Positions 39,544-47,570 of a stretch of DNA of 64,000 nt are shown one piece after another. The translations under genes and the position numbers were made by a program. Under the pieces are notes generated by a model, which made no database searches, had not been told where the DNA came from, and worked only from the letters and a program-made list of their open reading frames with translations. The stretch's first letter is position 1; every line of letters begins with the position of its first letter. Source of the DNA: Paenibacillus glycanilyticus NBRC 16618 (GTDB lineage Bacteria; Bacillota; Bacilli; Paenibacillales; Paenibacillaceae); the NCBI RefSeq assembly GCF_004000805.1, contig NZ_BILY01000024.1, forward strand, positions 35,529 through 99,528, read 5' to 3'.

Positions 39544-39584
39544 GAAACGAAAATAAGACCCTGCGAGGGTCTTATTTTCGTTTC
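39544..39584. terminator. Long palindromic terminator after lipL
   Basis: A 19-bp perfect stem around a GCG loop at 39544-39584. The right arm is T-rich (TTATTTTCGTTTC), so it can terminate the lipL transcript. Confidence 0.75.
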
Positions 39585-39595
39585 TATCCTTAGGG

Positions 39596-39803
39596 AAGCT
39601 TAACGATGCGCAGCATCGTTAAGCTTCTCGAAACTTGCCATTGTCCATTCCTTTACGATGCGCGACATCGTTAAGACCAGGAAAAATGCACTCTTTTGCA
39701 GCTTTTCGCTCTAATGATTCGAGCTTAACGATACGCCGTATTGTTAAGCCCTCTAAATGTTGTCCCAGCCTACTCCTTAACGATGCGCGACATCGTTAAG
39801 CTT
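39596..39803. repeat. Four copies of a TTAA-ended palindrome (hairpin array 2)
   Basis: Copies at about 39596-39626, 39651-39678, 39723-39749 and 39776-39803. Each has left arm CTTAACGATGC (CTTTACGATG in the second copy), a 2-4 base centre, and right arm GCATCGTTAAG or a variant. The third copy reads CTTAACGATAC/GTATTGTTAAG, a change in both arms that keeps most pairing. Unique sequence of roughly 25-45 bases separates copies. No gene is visible in 39540-39827. Confidence 0.8.
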
Positions 39804-39827
39804 CAACCTCATAGCCACAATTGCGTA

Positions 39828-40601
39828 TCAGCCCACAATCTCCAGCTCTTCCCCCAGCAGCTCCTTCAGCCTCGGCACGACTGCTGCCTTGAAATGCTGC
39901 GGATCTGCAGCGGTTATGTACAGTACCGCACCGGCATTCTCCTCCGTATAGTTAAGGAAATAACGGTACTCCTCCACCGGTTTGTTCTGCTCCGCAATCG
40001 CACAGGTAAACCACCAGTCCGTGAGCTCAAATGCGCGTACGATTTCCTCTTGTGCATTGACCCGGTACCACAATATATTTTTCAAATAAACCGGACGTTC
40101 GTTAGGCAGCAGCCACACCGTATTCGTACCGACCAATCGGCTGTTTACGAAAGCTTGCGTGGCTTCACCTTCATCTTCCAGCGTATAAGTTCCATAAACC
40201 TCGTACACGGCAGACCCGATTTTGCGCAGCAGCTCTTCATTCAGCTCATCCAGGGGAACTTCCTGGAAGTAAGCGAGCAGCTGGTCCATTACAGCCAGAC
40301 TCGTCTCCGGGTCGCGTTCCGGTGCATAGTGGCGCAGCAATATCTCCTTCACGGCTGTACTAATCGTATGGTCCGGGTCAAGGATAGCACCGGCATGAAA
40401 CGTCTCCGCCGCGTCCATCATCAAGCTCTCTTTATGCGGATCCTTATCCCGGTCCCAATTCGTATATTGAAACAGGACTTCCGTATCCGGCTCGCGAAAA
40501 GCCAATATAACCTTGGCCATCGTCTCATAAGCGGCTGGCCCATAACCTAATTCATCCCCTTGCTCCAGCCGAAAAGGATGCGAGTCGATCATCAGCTTCA
40601 A
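39828..40601 (-). CDS. Hypothetical cytoplasmic protein, 257 residues
   Basis: An acidic soluble protein starting MKLMIDSHPFRLEQ. I cannot name a family. It has helical, Glu-rich central sequence and aromatic stretches (VYLKNILWYRV, DWWFTCAIAEQ, YRYFLNYTE). There is no signal or membrane segment. The overall look is that of a DUF-type protein or an immunity-like protein, but I see no decisive motif. The start TTG 40601 has AGGAGG 8 bases upstream; ATG 40592 is the alternative. It follows the alarmone synthetase gene by 62 bases on the same strand. Confidence 0.7.
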   Translation of the reverse strand: MKLMIDSHPFRLEQGDELGYGPAAYETMAKVILAFREPDTEVLFQYTNWDRDKDPHKESLMMDAAETFHAGAILDPDHTISTAVKEILLRHYAPERDPETSLAVMDQLLAYFQEVPLDELNEELLRKIGSAVYEVYGTYTLEDEGEATQAFVNSRLVGTNTVWLLPNERPVYLKNILWYRVNAQEEIVRAFELTDWWFTCAIAEQNKPVEEYRYFLNYTEENAGAVLYITAADPQHFKAAVVPRLKELLGEELEIVG

Positions 40602-40663
40602 ACGTTTTTCCTCCTTATAACAACAAAAGTGCCGATAAGCGCGTATCGACACTCCTCAGCTTA

Positions 40664-41413
40664 TTAATTATCCGGCTTGTCGCCGATCATCTCGAGCAGC
40701 GCGATTGGAATGTTGAACTGCTGATTGTCGATTTGCAGCATGCGGAGCTGCTCCTCGGCATCAATCACGTTGTCTCCCTTAATCTCGCCCATCTCCATGT
40801 GCAGACGCTCCATCTGACGGTCAAGAGCCGTTACCGAGTCCGCAGCGGCCTTCAGCTCCTGCAGCAGACCTTCGGGTACCGCGGCGTTGTATTTGTAGAA
40901 TATTTTATGCTCCAGGCTTGCCCAGAAATCCATTGCGATCGTCCGGATCTGCACCTCGATGCACACATGCTCCACGCGGTCGGACAAGAAGACCGGCACC
41001 TCGATAAGCATATGCAGGCTTTTGTACCCGTTAGGCTTCGGATTCTTGATATAGTCCTTAACCTCAAGCACCTTCAGGTCTGACTGTCTCTTCAGCATTT
41101 CGGAAATAAGATAGATATCTTTAATAAAAGAGCATGTAATGCGCAGACCCGCGATATCCCGGATATTGTTCTTGATGCTTGGCAGCGAAATCTCCAGATT
41201 TTTGCGGACCAGCTTATTCATAATGCTCTCCGGGGATTTCAGCCGGGATTTGGTATGCTCGATCGGGTTATAGTCATGGAGCATTTGAAATTCCTCTTTC
41301 AGAATTTCGATCTTGGTCTCCATTTCGTCCAGCGCAAACTTATACGTCATCATAAACCGAGTAATCAGTTGTTTCAGTTGTTGGAACTGCGATACACTGC
41401 TAAGAAGATTCAT
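40664..41413 (-). CDS. relP: Small alarmone synthetase, RelP/YwaC-like
   Basis: A 249-residue (p)ppGpp synthetase without hydrolase, TGS or ACT domains. Core motifs are YKFALDEMETKIEIL (about residues 24-38), NPIEHTKSRLKSPESIMNKL (about 49-68), DIAGLRITCSFIKDIY (about 86-101), PKPNGYKSLHMLIEVP (about 124-139) and EVQIRTIAMDFWASLEHKI (about 153-171). The pattern is nearer Bacillus YwaC (RelP, SAS2) than YjbM. It transfers pyrophosphate from ATP to GDP or GTP and is usually induced by envelope stress. Compared with YwaC (about 210 residues) it has an extra C-terminal tail of about 40. Confidence 0.9.
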   Translation of the reverse strand: MNLLSSVSQFQQLKQLITRFMMTYKFALDEMETKIEILKEEFQMLHDYNPIEHTKSRLKSPESIMNKLVRKNLEISLPSIKNNIRDIAGLRITCSFIKDIYLISEMLKRQSDLKVLEVKDYIKNPKPNGYKSLHMLIEVPVFLSDRVEHVCIEVQIRTIAMDFWASLEHKIFYKYNAAVPEGLLQELKAAADSVTALDRQMERLHMEMGEIKGDNVIDAEEQLRMLQIDNQQFNIPIALLEMIGDKPDN

Positions 41414-41512
41414 GCTTCTTGCCTCCTGGCTCCGGCTGCCTCTTTGTATGAAGACCGGTAGTATTCCTATTCAGTATAACGCCCGCAAGGCCGTAATCGC
41501 AATTTTACGACC

Positions 41513-42385
41513 TTACATCCACTCGCCCTTCGCCACGAGGAACACTTTGCCGCCTATCTTAATCTCGAATTCCCCATTCTTTTTCGAGGCATCAATCAAC
41601 AGCAAGGAGTCCCGTCCGACGGAGTAGCCTTGCTCTACCCGAAGCTGGATACCGCTTGTGCCAAGCACCTCATGCTCCAGCAGATAACCGGCCAGATTGC
41701 CGTTGGCGCTGCCCGTAGCCGGATCCTCGTAATACCCGGTTTCATTCACAAACACCCGGACATGAAGATCGTTTGCCTCATGCACCGTTTCCTGCGTAAA
41801 AACAAGAAGATTGGCGTCCGCCGTCTCCTTAAGAAACTGCCCGAACCTCTGATGGTGAATGGCGCAGCGCTTGACGGCGTCCAGCGTTTTCACGGGCACG
41901 ATAACGGATGGCAGCCCCGTTGAAGCGACCCGGATCGGCAAGTCTGCAGCGATTTCTTCAACGCCAATCTGGAGGATATCCGCGATAACCGATGGATCGA
42001 CTCCCTCTCCAAAAGCCGGCTGCTTCTGCGTCATCCACAGGACGGAATTCTCCCCTTCCTCAAACGAGACGGGAATCTGCCCCACGCCAAGATTCAGGAG
42101 GATAGGCTCCTTCCCTTCCTTCTCATGCAAATGCCGGATGACATAAGCCGTCCCAAGCGAAGGATGCCCCGCAAACGGGATTTCCGCGTCAGGCGTAAAG
42201 ATGCGGACGTTGTAACCCCCGTCAGCCAACTTGTCCGACATAATAAAGGTAATCTCGGAGTAATCGAACTCCTTCGCAATCAACTGCATTTCGGAAGTCT
42301 CAAGCTCTCCGTCAGGCAGCAGCACCGCCAATTGATTCCCCTGATATTTCCGTTCCGCAAACACATCCACCATATAAAACAGCAT
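41513..42385 (-). CDS. PhzF-family isomerase/epimerase-like protein
   Basis: A 290-residue protein of the PhzF/diaminopimelate-epimerase fold. It begins MLFYMVDVFAERKYQGNQLAVL. It contains the catalytic Glu in DYSEITFIM (about residue 46), FAGHPSLGTAYV (about 71-82) and the C-terminal EDPATGSANGNLAGYL (about 214-229). True PhzF acts in phenazine synthesis, but no phenazine genes are nearby, and most such proteins have unknown substrates. GGAGGAGG precedes the ATG. It is followed upstream by the threonine/serine exporter genes on the same strand. Confidence 0.9.
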   Translation of the reverse strand: MLFYMVDVFAERKYQGNQLAVLLPDGELETSEMQLIAKEFDYSEITFIMSDKLADGGYNVRIFTPDAEIPFAGHPSLGTAYVIRHLHEKEGKEPILLNLGVGQIPVSFEEGENSVLWMTQKQPAFGEGVDPSVIADILQIGVEEIAADLPIRVASTGLPSVIVPVKTLDAVKRCAIHHQRFGQFLKETADANLLVFTQETVHEANDLHVRVFVNETGYYEDPATGSANGNLAGYLLEHEVLGTSGIQLRVEQGYSVGRDSLLLIDASKKNGEFEIKIGGKVFLVAKGEWM

Positions 42386-42460
42386 TCAACTTCCTCCTCC
42401 CGAAAAATGAGAAAAGAACGCCTCCGCCTCATGCACGGACACGCCCTCCTATATACAACC

Positions 42461-42904
42461 CTATAACCGCTCCATACGGCGTATCGTCTGGTTGACCACC
42501 TCTGACAAGACGAGACCAATCGCAATCGTGCCCGAAATCATAAAGGCTTTGACGCCAAGCTGAACCGCGACATCATAGTCGTTCTCCACGACCCTGCGCA
42601 TCGCATCGTAAGCAATGCCGCCCGGCACAAGCGGGATAATGCCCGCAACGCTAAACACGATAATCGGCGTCTTGTACAGCTTCGCGAACAGCTGGCTGAT
42701 CACCGCTACGATAATGACGGCAATCAGCGTAGACGGAATCGCCTCCAGTCCCATTTCCGTGCAGGACCGGTACAGCAGCCAGCCTACCATTCCAACAACG
42801 CCGCATTGGGGAAGCATCTGTCTAGGCGCGTTAAAAATTAGGCCAAACGCCGCCGATGCAATAAAGCTTGTAACCGCTTGTTCGATCCACAACACTCCCG
42901 ACAT
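42461..42904 (-). CDS. Threonine/serine exporter, small subunit (YjjB/DUF3815)
   Basis: A 147-residue protein with four membrane segments, matching the C-terminal half of ThrE. The VPGGIAYDAMRRVVENDY stretch is typical. It pairs with the larger subunit encoded just upstream. The ATG at 42904 has GGAGGGG at a good distance; the ATG at 42910 is too close. The gap between the two subunit genes is 19 bases, so they are cotranscribed. Confidence 0.85.
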   Translation of the reverse strand: MSGVLWIEQAVTSFIASAAFGLIFNAPRQMLPQCGVVGMVGWLLYRSCTEMGLEAIPSTLIAVIIVAVISQLFAKLYKTPIIVFSVAGIIPLVPGGIAYDAMRRVVENDYDVAVQLGVKAFMISGTIAIGLVLSEVVNQTIRRMERL

Positions 42905-42923
42905 GCCCATCCCCTCCTCAACC

Positions 42924-43697
42924 TTAATAAAATGACAGCACCGCCGCTATGCCCGCGCCGATCGCAAACGCCGTCAGAAACGCTTCTACTCCCTTGGACA
43001 GTCCCGACACAAGATGGCCCGCCATCAAGTCCCGGACGGCATTCGTAATATGCAAGCCGGGCACCAGCGGCATAACGGAGCCGATAATGACGGTATCCAT
43101 ATGGAGGGCTAGTCCGCTTTTTACAAGCAGAATCGTTACCCCGCCAAGGATCAGGGAGGCTACAAATTCCGCAAACAGCTTAACCGGCACCAGCCGGTGC
43201 AGCAGCACCATGCTCCCGAAGCCTAATCCCCCGGCCAAGACGGCAGACAGAAAGTCATGCCACGGACCGCCGAACATGACGAGGAAGCAGCCGCTCGAGA
43301 CCGCAGCTACAAGCACCTGCAGCCAGGTCGGATAGGCGAAGGACGACTCGTCGATCTCCGTCAGCAGACGGTGAGCCTCGCCCACCTCCAGCTTCCCTTG
43401 GCTGATGCGCCGTGAAATATCGTTTACAAGCGTGACCTTGCGAAGGTTCGTTGAACGCTCAGAAATGCGAATCAGCCTTGTGGTCGGCACGGAAGCGTCC
43501 ATCGCGAACAAAATGCCGGTTGGCGTGACGTAGCTCTGCGCATCCGAAATACCGTAAGCAGCGGCGATCCGCACCATGGTATCCTCCACACGGTACGTCT
43601 CGCCGCCGTTCTGCAATATGATTTTGCCTGCGAGCAAGCAGGTTTGCGCGATCAGATGATAAGAATTGATCGGCTGCTCCATTACAGTAGAAGTCAT
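42924..43697 (-). CDS. Threonine/serine exporter, large subunit (YjjP/DUF1212)
   Basis: A 257-residue protein. A cytoplasmic N-terminal domain (about 1-110) carries the family stretch ILQNGGETYRVEDTMVRIA. Five membrane segments follow, including SVMPLVPGLHITNAVRDL. Together with the small subunit it would form a split ThrE-type exporter for threonine, serine or related small molecules such as succinate. AAGGAG lies 9 bases before the ATG. Confidence 0.88.
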   Translation of the reverse strand: MTSTVMEQPINSYHLIAQTCLLAGKIILQNGGETYRVEDTMVRIAAAYGISDAQSYVTPTGILFAMDASVPTTRLIRISERSTNLRKVTLVNDISRRISQGKLEVGEAHRLLTEIDESSFAYPTWLQVLVAAVSSGCFLVMFGGPWHDFLSAVLAGGLGFGSMVLLHRLVPVKLFAEFVASLILGGVTILLVKSGLALHMDTVIIGSVMPLVPGLHITNAVRDLMAGHLVSGLSKGVEAFLTAFAIGAGIAAVLSFY

Positions 43698-43721
43698 GGC
43701 TTAATGCTCCTTATGCCAATG

Positions 43722-45110
43722 TTACGTTGCGGTGGTCACCGGTTGATCCACGGGAGTCCGCTTCACCAGCGCATGCTTCTCCCACGCCCGGCTCCGCCAG
43801 CGGAAGAACATCGCAAAGGCCCGCATCCATTCATCGGCCGCAATCGCAAGCCAGATACCGGGAAGACCCATATCAAGCTGGAACACGAAGAAGTAACCAA
43901 GCGGCAGGCTCATGCCGACCATCGACACCGTACCCGCCCATAACGGGAACTTCGCATCGCCGGAAGCGCGAAGCGAGTTCACGAGAATAATGTTGATTGT
44001 GCGGCCCGTCTCCAGAATCACGCTGTAGAGGAGAACGTTCGCTCCCAGCCGGATTATTTCCGGATCGTTCGTGAACATGGTCATCAATTGCTCGCGAAAA
44101 ATCATCACCACCGCAATCATCACCGCGGTTGATGCGGAAGCCCAGCCCGTGCTGTACCATACCCGGTAATAAGCATCGGTCTGCCGGCCCGCGCCGATCA
44201 TCCGGCCTACGATAATGGATGTGCCTAATCCAATCGAAAAGGCCATTAAATAAATGAACTGCGAGACATTCGCCGCGTATTGACGGGCGGCAAGCGATTC
44301 TTCGCCTAAGAAGGTCGCATAATACAGGAAGACCATCTGGCATCCTTGATACATAACCTGTTCAAGGGCGGACGGAATGCCGATTTTTAATATTTTGCCA
44401 ATATACGACTTGGATAATGTGAAATAATAACGCATCTTTACGCGAACTTCCATAATGCGATACAGCATCCAGAAGAAAACGACCAGCGCCAGCGCCCGGC
44501 TGATGACCGTTGAAACCGCCGCACCGTGAACGCCCATCTGCGGGAATCCGAAATGCCCGAAAATAAGCGCGTAGTTGCCGATCAAATGGACGATATTCAT
44601 GCCCAGCGATACGAACATTGCTTCCTTCGTGAAGCCATGCACCCGGATAATCGCCGACACGGAGTTAATTAACGCCTGCAGAAAAATAAACCCGCCTACG
44701 AAGGACAGATAAGACTTGGCATGCTCCAGCACTTCGCCGTGCAGGTTGAGGCTTTGCAGGATCAGCCCGTTAAAGATAACAAACACGATGCTGAGCAAGA
44801 GGCCGACAATCAGGTTCAGCGTAATGCTAAGCGCCGAAATTTTGGCGGCTTCCTTCATCTGCCTCGATCCGATATATTGCGCAACAACGATCGAAGCGCC
44901 GTTGCCGATAACCTCGAGCACAAGCAAAGCAATAAACAGATACTGATTGGAGGCGCCCACGCCCGATACCGCATTATCCGAGATTGCGCTCAGCATAAAG
45001 GTATCGGCAAGCCCCATCAGCATAAATAACAATAATTCCAGAAATATCGGCCATGTCAGAAATAAGAGATTAAACTCCTTCGATGGCTTCCCCGCCTGTG
45101 CGGCCGTCAT
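43722..45110 (-). CDS. MATE-family efflux transporter
   Basis: A 462-residue transporter with about 12 membrane segments in two similar halves. It starts with a short cytoplasmic segment and PIFLELLLFMLMGLADTFML. Family motifs are GVGASNQYLF in the first half and GLGTSIIVGRMIGAG at the start of the second. It exports cationic drugs or metabolites with Na+ or H+. It lies 24 bases from the exporter pair downstream and 29 bases from the ROK gene upstream, all on one strand. GAGGTG precedes the ATG. Confidence 0.9.
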   Translation of the reverse strand: MTAAQAGKPSKEFNLLFLTWPIFLELLLFMLMGLADTFMLSAISDNAVSGVGASNQYLFIALLVLEVIGNGASIVVAQYIGSRQMKEAAKISALSITLNLIVGLLLSIVFVIFNGLILQSLNLHGEVLEHAKSYLSFVGGFIFLQALINSVSAIIRVHGFTKEAMFVSLGMNIVHLIGNYALIFGHFGFPQMGVHGAAVSTVISRALALVVFFWMLYRIMEVRVKMRYYFTLSKSYIGKILKIGIPSALEQVMYQGCQMVFLYYATFLGEESLAARQYAANVSQFIYLMAFSIGLGTSIIVGRMIGAGRQTDAYYRVWYSTGWASASTAVMIAVVMIFREQLMTMFTNDPEIIRLGANVLLYSVILETGRTINIILVNSLRASGDAKFPLWAGTVSMVGMSLPLGYFFVFQLDMGLPGIWLAIAADEWMRAFAMFFRWRSRAWEKHALVKRTPVDQPVTTAT

Positions 45111-45139
45111 GATGACACCTCTTCTTAAGTCAAATTCTT

Positions 45140-46342
45140 CTACGGCAGCTGCTTCAGCACCATTACGGCCGCGCCGGCCGCAACAGCTTCTTCCTTAAGC
45201 AAACCTTTCGAGAACAACGGCTTATATTGCGGGTAATAATACGTATGGCTTCTTGCTACCTCCACCGCCGTCTCAAACACGCATTCATGCGCATTAAGAA
45301 GCGCTCCCCCCAGAATGACCTTCTCCGGATGCAGCACGTTTATCAAATTCGCTAGTCCGATTCCGAGATAAGCAGCAGCCTGCTTAAATTTCTCCTGCAC
45401 CATTATATCACCGGCCGATAAGGCATGGAGCAGTTTTTCGAAACTCCAAATTTCGCCGTTCCCGCCATCGCTGCCGCTGCCACGGACTTCCCGGCTATGC
45501 GTCAGTGCTCCCGCCATGGCTAGTTCGCGCACTTCGTTCTCGATAGCATGAACCGACACAAAGGACTCCAGCGACCCGTTAATCGCGCTGCCAGGCTGCG
45601 AGAGGTCGCCGGCCTGGATAATCATCCGGCCAATCGCCCCTTCCATATCGGTTGCTCCGTATACCAGCTGGCCGTTCGACATAACCGCCGAGCGGAGACC
45701 GGCGCCCACATGCACATACAGCATATGCTGATAGTACTCGCTTCTCAGCGCCCAATGCTCTCCCACAAGCGCCGTATTCGCGCCGTTATCGAGCAGAACC
45801 GGGAACCCCAGCCGTTCCTCGAGCAGCTCGCAGATCGGCAGGTTATGCCAGCCCTGGGCAGGAAAATAAACGGGATCCAGAATAAGACCCCGTTCACGGT
45901 CAAGCGGACCTACCGCTCCAACGCCCATTCCGATAATGCTGGAAGGCTGCAGGCCATGCTCATGCAAGAACCGGTGGACGGCCTCCTGCACCCTGGTCAG
46001 AAATACGTCCGGCGTCATGCTCTCATCCATCTTCCAACGTATGGCCGACATCCGGTTCATATGCATGTCGTATAGACCAATGGAGGAGTAGATCCGTGAG
46101 ATCTCGAGTCCAAACAAATAGCCGTAGGTTGGATTCGTCTCGTAGAGAATGGGTCTTCTCCCGCCGGTAGAGCTGCCGCGCCCATGCTCGCGCAGCTTGT
46201 TTCCTTCAATCAACTCATCCAGCAGCCGCGTCATGGAGCTGCTTGGCATCGAGAATTCCTTGATCAGCTCAGCGCGCGATACGACGCCTCGCTGAGCAAT
46301 GTAGGTATAGACCAGATTGGCCGGTGTCTTGGTAATGGACAT
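45140..46342 (-). CDS. ROK-family transcriptional regulator without zinc motif
   Basis: A 400-residue NagC/XylR-type protein. The N-terminal winged HTH (about 15-60, VVSRAELIKEFSMPSSSMTRLL) precedes a sugar-kinase-like ROK domain with GMGVGAVGPLDRERG and YVHVGAGLRSAVM. The usual zinc signature CxCGxxGC is absent; the corresponding stretch reads DLSQPGSAINGSLESF. It probably senses a sugar and represses the uptake operon upstream or the MATE gene downstream. AAGGAG precedes the ATG. Confidence 0.88.
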   Translation of the reverse strand: MSITKTPANLVYTYIAQRGVVSRAELIKEFSMPSSSMTRLLDELIEGNKLREHGRGSSTGGRRPILYETNPTYGYLFGLEISRIYSSIGLYDMHMNRMSAIRWKMDESMTPDVFLTRVQEAVHRFLHEHGLQPSSIIGMGVGAVGPLDRERGLILDPVYFPAQGWHNLPICELLEERLGFPVLLDNGANTALVGEHWALRSEYYQHMLYVHVGAGLRSAVMSNGQLVYGATDMEGAIGRMIIQAGDLSQPGSAINGSLESFVSVHAIENEVRELAMAGALTHSREVRGSGSDGGNGEIWSFEKLLHALSAGDIMVQEKFKQAAAYLGIGLANLINVLHPEKVILGGALLNAHECVFETAVEVARSHTYYYPQYKPLFSKGLLKEEAVAAGAAVMVLKQLP

Positions 46343-46382
46343 AGGACTCCTTCATCTACCCGAATGTGTGTTTTCAATAAGA

Positions 46383-47570
46383 TTACAACGGTTTTTCAAT
46401 ACCGTCCATCCGGTGGCGCTGACGGAACTCCGACGGCGTCTCCCCGTACTTCTTGCGGAACAGCTGCGAGAAGTGGCGCATGTCCTGATAGCCGATCCGC
46501 TCGGCCACATCGGCAAGCTTCAGCTTGGGATTCAGCAGCATCTGCTTGGCCTGCTCCAGCCGCAGCCCGATAACATATTCCTTAAAACCCGCACCCGTCT
46601 TCTGCTTGAACAGCTGGCTGAAGTATACCGGATTCAAGTAGACGATCGCCGCGACCTTCTCAAGCGATAGATCGGCGTGATAATGGGTTCGAATATATTG
46701 CAGGGCAACCTCGATGGATTGGTCGCTTCCGCTTGCGTAATGCTCATACACCTGCGTTGACGATGCCTGCCTCATCCGCTGCACTTCTCCCGGTACGGTA
46801 TCGATATCTTCAATCCTGTCGGTATGCATGATCTGGAACGGCACGCGCAAATACTTGATCAGATGCGTGCGCAGCTCTTCCAGCAGACTTGTAATTGTTC
46901 CGCCCTCCGGAAGCGTTACAAGGCCAAGAAGGCTCTTACTGTCGTAAATCGTGACAAACCCTTGACCATGCTTCTCGATCAGCTCGCCCAGCACGTTCTC
47001 GATCATGAAATGCTCGAGCTGAACAACCTTGTCGCTCTCCATCTTGACCATAATCAGATTGAAATGCGGATGGCTGTCCATAAACGGCGTCATATCGAAG
47101 CGTCCGATATCCAGCCCTTGGGCCCAGCGTTGAAAAACAGCCTCCCGCAAATAGTTGCGGTTCAGCTTCAGCAGCTCGGCTTCCTCCGTCTGCTCCCGCT
47201 CTTGCTCGATCTCCCCGCTGATTTTCTCGATCATCTCGGCCAGCATTTCCTTGCCGATCGGCTTGAGCAGATAGTCCTTCGCTCCAAGGCGTACGGCCTC
47301 CTGGGCATAGCTGAATTCCGAATAGGCCGAGATGACAACCCATCTCACCCGCGGATACATGCTGCGAGTCAAATTCATCAGCTCCAGACCGGTCATGCCC
47401 GGCATTAAAATATCCGTTAGCACGATATCAATATGATGCTTGCGAAGCTGGGTAACCGCTTCTTCCGCGTTGACGGCCAGATAGGTGCTGTATGCCGGAA
47501 ACCGGTTGTTTAATGTCCGCTGGATGCCTTCCCTTATAACGTTCTCGTCATCCACGATTAATATGTTCAT
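46383..47570 (-). CDS. YesN-like response regulator, receiver plus AraC-type HTH
   Basis: A 395-residue regulator. The receiver domain (about 1-120) has DDE at the N-terminus, phospho-acceptor Asp in IVLTDILMPG (about 54) and the conserved Lys in YLLKPIGKE. A middle linker follows, then two AraC HTH units at the C-terminus (about 295-392, LSLEKVAAIVYLNPVYFSQL and KLADVAERIGYQDMRHFSQL). It pairs with the kinase gene it overlaps by 23 bases and probably controls the sugar ABC genes upstream. GGAGG lies 11 bases before the ATG. Confidence 0.93.
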   Translation of the reverse strand: MNILIVDDENVIREGIQRTLNNRFPAYSTYLAVNAEEAVTQLRKHHIDIVLTDILMPGMTGLELMNLTRSMYPRVRWVVISAYSEFSYAQEAVRLGAKDYLLKPIGKEMLAEMIEKISGEIEQEREQTEEAELLKLNRNYLREAVFQRWAQGLDIGRFDMTPFMDSHPHFNLIMVKMESDKVVQLEHFMIENVLGELIEKHGQGFVTIYDSKSLLGLVTLPEGGTITSLLEELRTHLIKYLRVPFQIMHTDRIEDIDTVPGEVQRMRQASSTQVYEHYASGSDQSIEVALQYIRTHYHADLSLEKVAAIVYLNPVYFSQLFKQKTGAGFKEYVIGLRLEQAKQMLLNPKLKLADVAERIGYQDMRHFSQLFRKKYGETPSEFRQRHRMDGIEKPL

